64,000 nt of DNA from Takakia lepidozioides (GCA_030704615.1 CM060731.1:80208756-80272755), one strand, 5' to 3'; counted from the first letter of the stretch, positions 23,876 to 36,432 are shown. Notes: a model not told the origin generated them from the sequence alone. Numbers and translations are program-made.

Positions 23876-26800
23876 ATGAGATCAGAAGAGGTTGCTGATG
23901 ATAGGAGATACTCTGTGTCCAGGAGGTCTTCCCGGAATGGTGGCTATGGCGGGAATCAGAGCTTGGGTGAGCTTGTTGCTGAGGATGTTTGTGTCCTATC
24001 TAGCTCCAAGGAGCTGAGTGGCGAGGAGGGTGACGGGCTGGGAAGCTTGTCTCCCACCAGGCAGCTCCCCATGAGGTGCTTGTCTCGTGACCCATCTCTT
24101 TCTACAGTCAGCGCATTGCGGTTTCCTCATTGGCATTGTCCAATTCCAGTTCGGCACCCTTCTTGGGATTATCTATTCCACATTGGTAGTTCGTTGTCAT
24201 GAAAGGGGTAACCAGCAATGCCGCATTCAACGAGCCATTTGACTTCGACGTGGTTTGATTGGGTGGCATCGTTGTAAGAGTACCAATGTAGCTAAACTGG
24301 TTGGTTTAGACATCACGGGGTAGGAAGGAGGTTAACTTCGAGGGTGAAGTTAGATTGCCTGTGGGATATTTGCCAGACTGCAGGACCAACACCTCTGTAC
24401 CACCAGTAGCTCAGCTTCTAAGGACTGCTGCACTGCCAATATAGATGTGGTCTGGTGGTACACTGGGATTTATCCCACGGTATCAAATGACATGGATCCA
24501 TTTTATCCATTGGGTACCAATGGTGGCTCCGTGCAGAATGATCTCATCCCTCAAGACTACCTATTTGGATAGGCTTGGTCGAATTCACCTGGTCAGCCTT
24601 TCCAGTTTTCATAGCAATTGATCATTGGACCAGCGGGTGTGCACAATTGTGAAATTGCTGGTGATCGAAGCCGTTGTCAGGGATTTCAGGCGGAGATGCA
24701 TCTGGCGAATTGTTGTCCTCACTTGCATTCTTTCCAAATGCCTGACAGCGGGGCCTGAATGTAACCACTGACTAATGCTTTTAGCTTTTACCGCCATCCC
24801 GTCACTGGGTTGCCACACTGGGTTGTCACGCACTTATTTGGGTCAAAGATTGGTCTCTTCTGTGTGTCTAGGAATAAAATAGCACCAGCAGACTGGGTAT
24901 GTGAAAACATGTAGCATTTGATATTGCAGCTTCGGGTTAGGAGGAGCAGCACTGGACTGCTCATCACTTTATTATGGTGCATACTGTCAGCTAGTTCCAT
25001 GCACTGTTGGTTATGCCACGTGCTGTGAATGGACAAAGATGGCACATCATTCTTCCCTCTTATCTGTGATCTATCCCCTCAGGAGAAAACCCTGAACTTT
25101 ATTGCAGAAACCCTGCAAATGAATTAAATATTCAAGTTCTCCCAGGGGTGAGTCTGAAGATGACCATGCAGCCTTCTCTTATGAATACGAAAGACCATCG
25201 CTTGAATTACAAGCACAATACTCAAGTCACCCAGGTGTTGTTATCGGGGACTTGCTCACGTCTGGGTTCAAATCCAAGCTCAGTTGGTTTTTTTCATGTT
25301 TTGATTTGCTTTTCCAGAAGGTCCAGGACATTTGGCGAGCTTGAAAAGGACCCAGGTTTCAGCAGTCCCTCAGCCACATCCAAATTGCCGACTGTAACTG
25401 CCTTCACACCCCTGACACCATTGAAGTGGAAGTCTTCCACTCGGGAAGAAGATTTAGAGCAAGATGGAAAGATCCCAGAATACTCGAATCAAGGAAGGAC
25501 AGGTGCAGAAATGCCAACAAACTCTAATTCTGAGAGTGTGAAGGCCCATCGAAAACGGGAGAAAGTACAGGAACAGCAGCAATCTATGGAGCCATGCAGT
25601 GGCCCAGGAGTAGATGGCCTGACACATTCGCCTGATGAAACATCGTCAATCAAAGGGCAGCAGAGCATGGAACAGGGCAATGGTGGAGAAGTAGGACTTG
25701 AGAGGTAAAGTTGAGGCTGCATCTCTTGGAGAGTCTTATTGCATGTATGTTAGGTTGGATGTGTAGGCTCTCAATAAACATGTTATGCACACTTTTGTGA
25801 CAGATTCACTCATAAAGGGGTCTAGTCAGTGTCAAATCTTTAGGACACTCTTGCAATAAATTGTGAGTGATCTTTCGTGCAGTGGCTGCAGGTGTTTCTA
25901 TTGGTCAGTTGAGATATAGATCCCCAATACCTGTGAATGGGTGTCACTTTTGAGGGTCCAGGGAATGCATTCTTTAACATACACATTGCCCAACTTCTCC
26001 CTCCAAGATGAACCATAGTTGGTGGTTTGAATGGGATATGTAGGAAGTCTTCAGCAGGGGAAGATCCAGCTGTTATGACCATTGAATTTTTACGAGCAAG
26101 GCTCTTGTCAGAGCGTGCTTCATCAAAGGCTGCAAGAGATCGTGTTGTGCAGCTCGGAAAGAAGGTGTGGACTCTGACTTCTATCAAGCCCGGATCAAAC
26201 TGGATTATAAGGAGTTGTATTTTGCTTCTTATATAAAATTGTGTTGGTTTTTGCGCCCATAGTTTATTGGTGCTTTCTTTCATTGAATGCTTGAGCATAG
26301 ACGTAACATGTAATCCAATCATGGACTTAAGGTATTTTTATGGTCAACAGCAGGAAAGCTCAGCTTTCACAACCCCAAAATACTAGTGCGTGAGATGGAA
26401 GGTTGTCATTTTTGGTTATATGCTGTGGTTAACAGCCCTCTGCTTGTGGCTGTAAGGTTAAAATTCTTAGTCTCTGCCTATGATTTCAGGTGGCTGAGCT
26501 GGAGCATAAATTGGAACATGAAATCGAACTGAGGAAAAAGACTGAAGCAGCTGCAGAGGAAGCTTTGTCAAAGCTTAAAAGTGCAGGTCCGGGCCTGGAC
26601 TTTACCAATGTGGGCAATTGTTTGACAAAATGAAGTTATCATGTCAAGTTTCTGTAATAGTGGATTAGGGCACCTGCTTGCTCGACTTGTGCAACCCACA
26701 CTTGGTTGTTGTCTGGTAGCAGTAACAGCCGTAGATCCACAGCAAACATTGCAGAAACCTGAGATGGTCCAAAACAATGCCTTATGATGCCCATGATTTA

Positions 26801-29800
26801 GTTATGTAAAGTTAAGTTGTATGAGAGTTGGAGTCACAGACGTCGTTCTCAGAAGATCTATTTTCTGGTTCACCTTGTTCAGGCTCAGAAGAGATGACTG
26901 TGATCACAGAAGTGACTAGTAAAGCACCAGGGGATCCTCAGGACACAGCCGTTGGTGCAGAAACTACATCTGCCCTCCCAGAGACACAGGAAGCATCAGT
27001 GGGCTCTGAGTCTAGAAGTGGATTGGATGAAGGAGAACAAGAACTTGAGCAAGATGTGACCAGTGATGAGGGTTTGTTGAGGCAGTGCTCAAACAGAGAC
27101 TTGAATGGTGGGGACAATTATAGCTCTACTGTGAACCAACACTTGGCAGCAACTGATGCCAAGAAAGTGGAAAATGCAGCAGAAAGGAGGTAGGGTAACT
27201 CTGCTCTCCTGGAAAGGCAACAGGATCTTGTTTGGACAAATGAGACTGGTGATTCTGAGCATCAGTATGAGGAGGAGATGAATAGCTCAGATCGTATACC
27301 AAACAATGTGCAGTCAGGGGTTTTGCAAGCCATGTCCTCCACTGAGGTGCCGATTGTGTGGGGTACATCTCAGAAGTTGTCTGAGATGTCGCGTTCTGGG
27401 ACAGAACGGCAAGGAAAAAAGTGTTTCATCTTAACGATATCACTCACCACTAGTTGCTTAAGTTTATTTCAGGGTTTTCATTGTCTTTCTTTGTGATTTG
27501 CAAGCATCCATCTGGCTTGTTGTAGGAAGAGGGAATAGAGGGAGAGCAAATCCTGAAAGGTACAGGTTTCACTGAATTTTTGAAGTTTTTCATGACAGAG
27601 CTGCAATGGAGGAACGTGTTCGCAATATGTGGAATCGAATTAGTGAGGAGATGATAGCTCTTGCTGAAGATCAGAACCAAGAGGACTTGCTCCGTGAGGA
27701 GCTTTTCAACTGGATGGAGCAAGTGCCTGCGGTGCTTCAGGACTTCGTCCAAAAACCCAGGACTACTTGCCAAATAGAAGTTTCTGGACAAAACAAAACT
27801 AGTTGTGGCGAAAATCTGAAAATTGTCATGGAAAATGTCAGGATGGTTGTAAAACACTCTGCAGCCGATGCAGAGAACCCTGAGAGCATTTCTTTTAAGG
27901 ACCAAGGCTCTTTTGATCGTGGAAATATGAGCACAACAGGTCAGTTGTCCTCAACCAATGAGTCGTGTCCCTTATTTACATGAGACAGGAATTATTGAGA
28001 ACAGTAGATCACAAACTAAAGGTACAACACCATCCTAAATGTATTTAGTCTTGACACCCGATGAGTTGTAATCCATGTACTTCATAGTAGCCAGCACAAA
28101 TATTCAAGCCATTAAACTAGAGTCCAAATTGCACGCTAACTAGTTTCAAGTACTTTCCAATCTCTCCTGAGTAGGAAGTACTTTTCTATGCACTTACTGA
28201 TGGTCGATCTCAATTCGAGCCAACACCTATGCGTAGTATCCCTTCTTGGGAAGCAGTGCTACAGGATACTGCCCTGGTCTTCGAGTTCTACTTTGATCTT
28301 TTTGTCTGGGTTATTCTCAGTTTCTAGCTTCACTGCTGCTAATGTGAACAGTATTCGTGTCAGGGGTCCATAACATTGTATACATTGTGAACTTTCCAAT
28401 CTTTTGACTGATTGATTGATATTAATGCACCAGGTGGACAGGGAGGTCCTACATGGCATGGAGAGTTACGACTGAAAGCTTTTAAGACAGATGCTGAGAC
28501 CAAGAAGGTGTCACAGCTTATTGAGCAATATGAGGCTCAGGAGAGTGTCCAGCAGGCATGGGAGAAAAACTATTATGCTCAACAAAAAATAGATCAGTCG
28601 AAGGTACCTTCAGTTCCTTTGTTATCAATTGCGAAATTGGTATCCTGACAGATATCTGGGGACATTTGATACAACTGCTTGTGTGCCAAGGTATAACCAT
28701 AATTGTGGGGACTCATTATATCCACAGGTTTGCAGCCTGAAATACCTCTGCTCTCTTTCTTTCTCTGTGACGATGTTAGGAACAAAAACACAATGGTGGT
28801 TTAACATAGGATTGCAAACCACCCCTGCTGTCACAGGCAGCATTGGTTAAGTTCCCTTCTTTTAGACCAGATGTATCTGGTTGAAGAAGGCACGCTTGCT
28901 ATTTCATACAAGTCATCTAACCCGGAGAGACCAAGCATGTGTAGTCTATGGCCACACCCCCACTGGTTCAGAGTGATGAAGTTAATGAGATTGTCTCTCT
29001 ATGAGAGACTCCGGAAGTCAAGATTTGAGTTGAAGAACAAACCTATGTATGCTATTTGGGATCCACACGCTGGTACTTGCACTGGAACAATTGTATTTTA
29101 AGTTGGAATTTCAGATGCACTCTCGACCAATGCATCAGCGAAATAGCCGTCATCTGTTTGCACTGCAGCTTGCACATCCCGGGCCTAGCAGTTCTTTGTC
29201 CTTTCTGAGTTGTCTTTGTTTTATCCTGTCAAGGAGTTGTACTTGATCATGTTACTGCAATGTGTCTCTGCCTATATGATGCATTTTGGGAAGACCATCA
29301 GTTGTGTGGGACCGTTGCAACTGTGGCTCTCATGCACTGCTATTGGCTTGACAGGTTGGAAACAAGGAAACCGTCATAAGAGGAACAGCTGTGATTTGCA
29401 CCAGCAGTGATACAGGAACCCCGCCATCGGAGTCTTCCCTAGACAAGCTACAAAACACAGAGAAAGAGGGACCAGAGTATATATCATGTACTGTTCCCAT
29501 AGTTGATAACAATGGTGAGACTACGAGCTTGCCACTAAAGCTAGGGGAGAGAGAGTGTGTCAATGATGTCCCCATAAACGGATCTGGAAAACTAGATGCT
29601 CCTCACTTGGATGCCCTGCACGTGGACTCGGATATGAGTAAGGGAAATGGGCCACATGATGCAACATACATAGATAAGGAAGCAATGCGGGGGCAGAAAG
29701 AGTCTGGGGTGGTGAGGTCACTAGACCCGGCCTTCGTGATTCCCTCTCAAGGGATGGCGACCAGGTTCAGCAAAGCAGAAGACCAGGGGTGGGTTCAGAG

Positions 29801-31883
29801 AGAAAGGGAACTGGATGACTTCTATTATCCTCAGGCTGCTTCTAGTGGGGCTGGATTTGGCAGCAATGTAACCTATCCTGAGAGAGGTGCCATCAGAAGG
29901 AAGGAGGTGCATAGACATGAACAGGATCTTGGGTCCAGATTTTCAGAGGACGCTTATAGGAATGGCCAAGTTGACTATAGGTCTATGCCACCAGCATGGG
30001 AGATGCAAGGTGAGGACCCAGGCTGGGTCCAGCAGCAATTACATGAGGAGAGAGGCTATTCACAGGCTGGGTACGGTGGTGGACACGTGAGGCTTGAGCC
30101 TTCTGTGGGCCACCATTTGAGAAGTTCTCGAAGAGAGGTGCTCCACATGCCGGAGGAAGTGTATGGACATCATTGGAGATCCCAGTCTGACAGTTATGGC
30201 TGGCAAGGTGATGAGGATCACTATAGGGAGAGGTATCACTTCAGGGAAGCAGGTTTTGTGCAGAGACAACGCACTCAACCCCCTGCACAGGTTAGTCCTG
30301 TCTTCGCTCTATAAGTCAAAGCTAGAGACTTGACAGCTGTAATAACTATAGGTTTATTATATAGGTGAGTTCAAATTGCTGGGAGGAAGGAGATTCCTTG
30401 TTACACTGCTCTTCTTTGTGTCCCATAGGCCCTTCATCCCCCTGTAGTCGTTATAAAAGTTTCTGCATTCTTTCTTTCCCATAGACATACTGGATCCATG
30501 ACCAGCATGCTAGAAGTGAATATCATAATTCATGGTGGAAGATTGTTTTCCAGCAATGAGATTCTTTGGGATTTGCTTCATACAAAACATTACATATACC
30601 TTTGCACCGCACAAAAAAACTGGTTCCAGCTTGTACCTCCTTGCCCACGTGTATCATCTAACCCATCTTGTGCGGCAAGGATTACCCTTTAGGCACCCAA
30701 GTATACCTTTACACAAGGTTGCTCTCCCTCGTTGCAGTGGGCCAGGATAGAGATTAACTTTGCTAGAGGAAGGAGCGGAGAGAGTCTCTTCTGGCACAGT
30801 TCATTGAAGAAGACAAGGCTTTTACTACTGCTTGGACAGGCGAATTTATGTGTAAAGATGTGGGGTTAGAATGAATCTCATGGACAGGCTGAGTGGAATG
30901 AGGAGGATTTCGCCTTCCCATGACAAGTAGAAGCCAAAACTCACATAAACAAATTTCAAGTTGTAGTAGCTAATGCAATACTTGTAATTTGCATCACACA
31001 GGGAAACCAAAGCTTGGGGGCCCATTATCACTCGCTAACTGAGAATGTGGGAGGAAGAACAGACTTCAGAAAATCAGAAGGAGAGGCGCCCCTCAGCATT
31101 GGCTATCCTGGCTGGGATGCTCCAAAGGAAGAGACATCAGCTGCTCAGTCCTCCATTGACAACTCAAGTAGCAAAGTGAATGACGTGTTGCGGGCCTTGC
31201 AGATTGCAAAGCTAAACATTCAAAGCCCTGGGTCATCGAAGAGCTTCCCTGCCCGATCGCATTCCACCAGTAATGATCACAGGTTAGTCGTTAACTGCAC
31301 TGATGTGACTGTTCAAATGGGGGTCTGCTTTTGAACAGCTTGGTTCTTCCACTTGAGGCCAGACTTGTGCTCAGGGACTTGGAGTCAGTGTCAGTCAGAT
31401 TAAAAGCTGGTTGTTGTCACAAGAAGTGATCTTCAAGCTTTTAATTTTTGTGTCGAATGATTCTATTTTTTCTTCTCAGCACCTTGGATGACTTTGCATT
31501 CCCTGAGCCATCAAATATAATTTGTCCTGAAATGTTGATGCCTGTGCAGATATAGAGGAGACTCCACACCTGGTTTCAGGTCTGGGTATGGAGTTGATTC
31601 TGCGGTTAAGTACCTCAGACCTCAAGTCGAGGTAGAGTGGCACTGGAAAGAGCAACAAAGGCTCTCTAACTCCTATCATTCAAACCAGGGGGCCCCCATT
31701 GTCCGAATGCCCAGTTCAGCCAATGGTTCAGTGTATGACAGTCCTGGGACACAACTGATCGTCCGAGACACCAGTGACATAGTCAATTCTGTTACTGGGC
31801 CTGCGTCCCTCATAGTCAGTGGACACAGCAGCTACGTCGATAAGATGACTGTGGGTAGAGGTATCCAATTCTTCTTTACATAG
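23876..31883 (+). CDS. Large acidic, Ser/Glu-rich plant protein with coiled-coil segment
   Basis: I do not recognise a named gene, though several motifs look like a conserved plant family. Exons, in phase unless noted: 23876-24075, 25318-25704, 26044-26164, 26490-26586, 26826-27189 (see below), 27526-27559, 27601-27939, 28434-28603, 29355-30290, 31002-31282 and 31550-31883. Segments: RRYSVSRRSSRNGG and SLGELVAED; TVTAFTPLTPLKW; a heptad-like coiled coil (MTIEFLRARLLSER, VAELEHKLEHEIELRKK); acidic low-complexity sequence; MEERVRNMWNRISEEMIALA with LAEDQNQEDLLREEL; a 312-codon Gly/Tyr/Arg-rich exon; and NDVLRALQIAKLNIQ. An in-frame TAG at 27191 separates exon 5 from further coding-like sequence up to about 27410; how this is spliced is unresolved. 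A further small exon starting at 30485 (TYWIHDQHARSEYHNSWW) is possible. The 3' end may be a splice at 31860 instead of the stop at 31881. Cytoskeletal or trafficking roles would be guesses. Confidence 0.7.
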
Positions 31884-32775
31884 TGTGATCTGCGATCTTT
31901 ATCAAGACTAAATCAGTCCTTTTCAAAGAGACATAGGGCCTGAAAGTTGGTGTGGGCTAGAGGCTCACAGCCCCCCACTTTCATACCTCAATTAACAATT
32001 TTCCATGGGAGTGTGCCCCCTTACACAGAATATTTCTGAACATGTTGGGTGGTGGATTCCCGTGTCAAATAACATGTACACGTTTTTCATCCCTGGGGGT
32101 GTGCATGGAGAGGTTGATGCCACTATGTAATAAGGAGATAACAGAGTATGGGTCACTAAAATGGTTGGTTTCTTATGTAAATATACTCTGAATCACTTAA
32201 AACTTCTCCTTCCTTCCTGATCGTGGGGATTGTTCTATGATGCTGGCTCACAGCATTCTAAATACTCCATTGGGCTGGCAGCTACATGCCAAAAGTTGAG
32301 ATCCTCTTTGTAGAACTCTCTTGCTATCGGATACTCTGGGGCCAGTGAGCCAGTTTACTGAATGAGTGCACATGGGCTAATAACAGCAGCTCTTTCTAAT
32401 GATCCGTGGGCTGGGGATATTGGGTGGAATGAGGTGATCCACCCGATGGCAGGGAACCAGATGTTCTACCCCCCCCTGATCCCTTGACGTGGGATTCCGC
32501 CTTGAAAACTCCCCTCAAATCACACTAAGAAAATCAGACCTCGGTGGTCTTTACATTCAAAAGAGTACAATCAGAGAGGAATGAAGGTGGAGTGCAATCC
32601 ATAAGGAACTCGCTGGGGCAACCTCAGTCTTGCCACTGGCGCCTCCTGAAAGTGTTGTGCATGAACCATGTCCACATGCAACCAGAGCCCCACTCAATTT
32701 TCGTGCAGGGAGAGAAATCTAGGTTATCCAGGTCTCTTTAAATTCTAGCGACGACCGAAGGTCGGAAACTAGTTT
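31884..32775. other. 3' flank of the coiled-coil gene, no further gene
   Basis: Probable 3' untranslated region followed by spacer. No coding sequence or repeat that I can support. Confidence 0.4.
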
Positions 32776-33410
32776 AGCGTAGAGCAGGAATAGGGTGCCT
32801 TAGTGCCTCGTCATTGTTGCCACGTCATCGTAGCCACGTCATCGTCGCCACGTTTCGTAGACACGTCATCGTCGTCAATTTCTTTGGAACCTGCATACAG
32901 CAGGAATAGAGTGCCATAGTGCCTCGTCATCGTCGCCACGTTCTGTCAACACGTCATCTTCGTCAATTTCGTTGGAACCTGCGTAGACCAGGAATAATAG
33001 TGCCATGTCATCGTCGCCACGTCATCGTCGCCACGTTTCGTAGACACGTCAACGTCGTCAATTTCTTTGGAAACTGCGTAGAGCAGGAATAGGGTGCCAT
33101 AGTGCCTCGTCATCGTCACCACGTCATCGTCACCATGTCATCATCACCATGTCATCGTCACCACGTCATTGTAGCCACGTCATCGTCCCCACGTTTTGTC
33201 GACACGTCATCCTCGTCAATTTCCTTGGAACCTGCGTAGACCAGAAATAGGGTGCCATAGTGCCCTATCATCGTCGCCACGTCATCGTCGCCACGTTTCG
33301 TCGACACATCATCGTCGTCGAGCAGGAATAGGGTACCATATAGTGCCTTGTCATCGTCACCACGTCATCGTCGCTACGTCATCGTCGTCAATTTCCTTGG
33401 AACCTGCCCG
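32776..33410 (+). repeat. GTCATCGTC minisatellite with higher-order units
   Basis: Six higher-order units of roughly 80-160 bp begin with AGCAGGAATAGGGTGCC or a close variant (near 32783, 32898, 32990, 33080, 33240 and 33320). Each contains variable numbers of a 13-15-base subunit (CACGTCATCGTCGC) and usually ends TCAATTTCTTTGGAACCTGC. Frames across it are accidental. CACGTCA cores recur many times, giving a dense array of ACGT elements. Confidence 0.85.
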
Positions 33411-34549
33411 AAATGCCCGAAAATAACCGGAAGAGACGTCTTGCAGCGCGGGGTGCTTGAGCGCGGAGGGAGACATTTGCAGATTATGAGTACACCGCAT
33501 GAGAGCTGGAAATTTGCACGATGGTGGGACAACCGCAATCGCAAGGTGTGGCTTTTCTTAATGTACGATGTGAAGAAGTTTGTCCATCCTGCAAATGTGG
33601 GCCCTTGGCTCCTGTTAGTACCATGATTTGGTATTCTTCCCGATGTTTACAAGGTTCTTGGGAGAGTCAGCTTGGTCTTAGCAGACTGTGTTTCAATCTC
33701 TGCCTGCTCAGCTGCACCGTGGTGGTTCTCACAGACCAATCCGACATTACCTGACTACAGACACAAGCAGCACACACAAGAGGTCCTTTTGGGTTGATGG
33801 TCGGTCAAGTCCTCCATGGGTCATGACACAAGGTCAAGGACAATGTGGAGAGGGCACCTTCTTCTTCGACCTATTTCAGCTTGTTTTGCCCTCTCATCAG
33901 ACTCAGCCCTTACAAGTTACTGCCGATGTGGCAGCAGGAAAGTATCTAAAAACAGATAACAGAGATGAGGAGAAGCTTTGGAATGACACTTTTCCGACCC
34001 CAGTCAATGGTGGGACAATGGAGACAAAAAGGTGAATGCCTGTTGGACTACAGAGAGAAGCAGATGCAATTCAGAATTGGAACTACTGTAATAAGTAGGG
34101 TTGGGGTGTTTGCTGGAAGAACTTCACGCCGTCAGTGTCAGCTGCTAGCAGCAAGGCTGAGGATGTATTCATGATTGGTACACAGGCAGGGATAGCTGAA
34201 GGACCAGGGATAGTGGTCGAGATTCATCCAAGAGGGCCGGATTTTAAACACAAGATTACTTCTGATTCCCTGTGGATCAATAGGTACAAGAAATATGCGT
34301 GGGTAGATGGTCAACTGGAAACAGCAGCGGCAGCAGCACAATTGATAGAACAAGGCACTGCTAAGGAAGGCACCTTCTTCAACACATTTCACCCTGTTTT
34401 TCCCTCTTATGAGCATCGGCAATAGCTTTTAAAGAAGAATTGTGCAAGTTAGCTGGTTGATGATAGTTTAGAGTGACTTTGACATGATACTGCCAATGTG
34501 ACAACAGGAAAGTATCCAGAAACAGGTAACAGAGACGAGGAGAAGCTGT
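33411..34549 (+). repeat. Degenerate direct duplication of unknown origin
   Basis: Two related blocks, about 33845-33985 and 34361-34555, share GGCACCTTCTTC, TTTGCCCTCTCAT or TTTCCCTCTTAT, ACTGCC(G/A)ATGTG, CA(G/A)CAGGAAAGTATC and AACAGAGA(T/C)GAGGAGAAGCT. The second has about 50-70 extra bases inside. Partial open frames (33688-34035 and 34135-34425) cross both copies but show no domain that I know. The second block runs directly into a PPR fragment. Confidence 0.55.
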
Positions 34550-34790
34550 TCTGGCGGTGGTCCTTGCTGATATGTATGCCAAATGTGGTAGTGTAGAGGA
34601 TGCAAGTATAGTATGGCTCAACGAGATGTGGTGTCATGGAATGCAATGATCGCAGGATATGGTCAGCATGGCTGTGCTAGGGAGGCTTGAACAGCTGAAA
34701 CAGGAAGGCTTGAAGCCAGATGATATCACCTTTGTATGTTCTCTCTGCATGTAGCCATGCGGGCCTACTAGTGGATGAAGGCTGTCACAA
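34550..34790 (+). pseudogene. PLS-type pentatricopeptide repeat (PPR) pseudogene fragment
   Basis: Broken remnant of an organelle RNA-binding PPR protein. Reading across three frames gives LADMYAKCGSVEDA, then QRDVVSWNAMIAGYGQHG, then LKQEGLKPDDITF and finally LSACSHAGLLVDEG. These are signature strings of consecutive plant PLS repeats in the right order and spacing. At least two frameshifts and a stop separate them, and nothing before or after continues the repeat series, so it is a non-functional fragment rather than an exon. A short duplicated block lies directly upstream. Confidence 0.85.
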
Positions 34791-35639
34791 GCAGAAGGTG
34801 GAGCTCAAGGCCACGAAAATCACTTTGGTTGTACAATGCCCTCCCTCCACTCCCCTTCTTTTTGTCTCTTGTACTTCTCTCTTTTCATTCTTCTTTTTTT
34901 TACCTTCAAGTAAATGTAGGGCAATCTCTTTGGGCTGAACAGTATGGTTTATAGTACAATGTCAATACCAGCTCTCAAGACCAAGCTCTCAATGCCCCTG
35001 TCGGTTTACGGGGGAAAGCTGAAGATTTTTGGGAGCTTACATCGTGGTGGGTGCAAACCCCACTGTGAAGTCTATCTAGGAGGGTCAGTCAATTGTAGGG
35101 CATTGCTAGGGTGTATAGCCAATGTTCAGTGAGTGGATATTTCCAATATCAGCTTTCGTAAAGTTTCTCTGTCTGCTTCTCACACACTTCATTTGCTTCT
35201 CCCAGTGCTTCTATCGTCTCCCTTAAGACACTGCTTAGATGTTGAAGTTATTGGTTCTTTTGTTGTGAGTTGTTGTAATTAAAATCTAGCAGCTGTACGT
35301 TCGTCCAAGTATTAAAAGAAATAAAATTCAGTTGGAGCCTGTAAGGCTCTCTATTTTCCAAAGTTAATTTCATTATCATACCCTAGTGAGTGAAATTCCC
35401 GTGTGTTCAATGTGACAGAAACAAGATGATGAACTGGATTTTTTTGCTGTTACCTATAGTGTTACCCCTACTAGGAGTTTCAGCTTTGAATTTCTGTTCG
35501 TGGGAGGGAGACTCAGAGAGGGCTTGTTTATGTGTGCAAACAGGCTGGCCTGGCCTCCTTCGCATTACCTGCATAGTTCCCTGAAATTATAGGGCCTCTA
35601 AACTCCCTCAGGACACAGTCACGGGGATTGGTATGTGTG

Positions 35640-35870
35640 AGAGAAGCAAATAACATCTAATGCTTAGCGAGGCACATATGACAGAATGTTCAAGGTTCGA
35701 TTACCGCAATATATTATTCCTCTCTTGTGGAAAAACCCCCAAAAAGTTGGGTAAGATTTGGACCCCACTCCCACATAATAGCAGTTTCCTGTCAGGCCAG
35801 GACCTAAACCGCTACCGGCCGCTATTTCACATCTACATTGTCTGTTGTGAAGATTCCAGGTAGCTGGGGA
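35640..35870 (+). repeat. Possible tRNA-related SINE relic
   Basis: An A-box-like string (TTAGCGAGGCACATATG, about 35664) and a B-box-like GGTTCGATTACC (about 35694) sit about 30 bases apart, as in tRNA-derived SINE heads. No defined 3' tail or target duplication was found. A decayed tRNA gene is an alternative. Confidence 0.3.
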
Positions 35871-36140
35871 GACAAGAAAATTGAAAGATGAACACACACA
35901 ATCACTTTTGCGAGTTTTCTAGTTTACTGTAATGTCCACTCTAAGACAAAATATCTACCTTTCCTTGCACTAAGCTTATGCTTCCAAGAGATCAGACACC
36001 AATGCTGATCCTCATTGCCTGACACACATTTTTTTTCCCAATCAAAACTCGTGCTGGAGGCCATACCTCTCCATTTCTGTTCTGCGATTTCGAATCTGGG
36101 AGAGAGAAGAGAGAGGAGAGTCTTATTATTACAGGGTCCG
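35871..36140. other. Spacer left of the SINE cluster
   Basis: No gene or repeat is supported here. Confidence 0.3.
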
Positions 36141-36432
36141 ACAACCAGCATATAGCCCAGTGGTAATGGGCACATACCAGTGGTAATGGGCACATACCAC
36201 GTTGGATGTGGAATGTAGGGGGTCCGGCTGTGTTCATTTTAAAAATGAACCAAATGAACCCGGGTCAGGGTCCAGGTTTTTTGTGATAGCCCGGGTCCGC
36301 GTGCGGCTCCAGGTAACCCGGATCCTAACCCGCCGGGTACACGCCCTTCAAAACCCGGACCCGCACAACACTGGAAGAGACACCATAAGTTACGCTCCCT
36401 TCAGGAGGCGTCATATTTTTATTTTTTCTTAA
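36141..36432 (+). mobile_element. tRNA-derived SINE, rearranged copy
   Basis: The head (ACAACCAGCA then TAGCCCAGTGGTAATGGGCA) matches the intact copy at 38262-38460. A 20-base piece covering the A-box region is tandemly duplicated (36158-36177 and 36178-36197). After CACGTTGGATGTGG the body is replaced by about 165 bases rich in CCCGGGT/ACCCGG strings, so the B box is missing. The tail returns with GACACCATAAGTTACG (36379-36394), CTCCCTTCAGGAGGCGTCAT and a T-rich end. Confidence 0.7.

Noticed and set aside
25221-25275. Possible tRNA (GGGTTCAAATCC B box)
   Set aside because: No matching A box, anticodon arm or acceptor stem; the T-stem pairs poorly. It lies in an intron and is a chance or relic B box.
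33196-33626. Arg/His/Ser-rich frames
   Set aside because: They translate the GTCATCGTC minisatellite.
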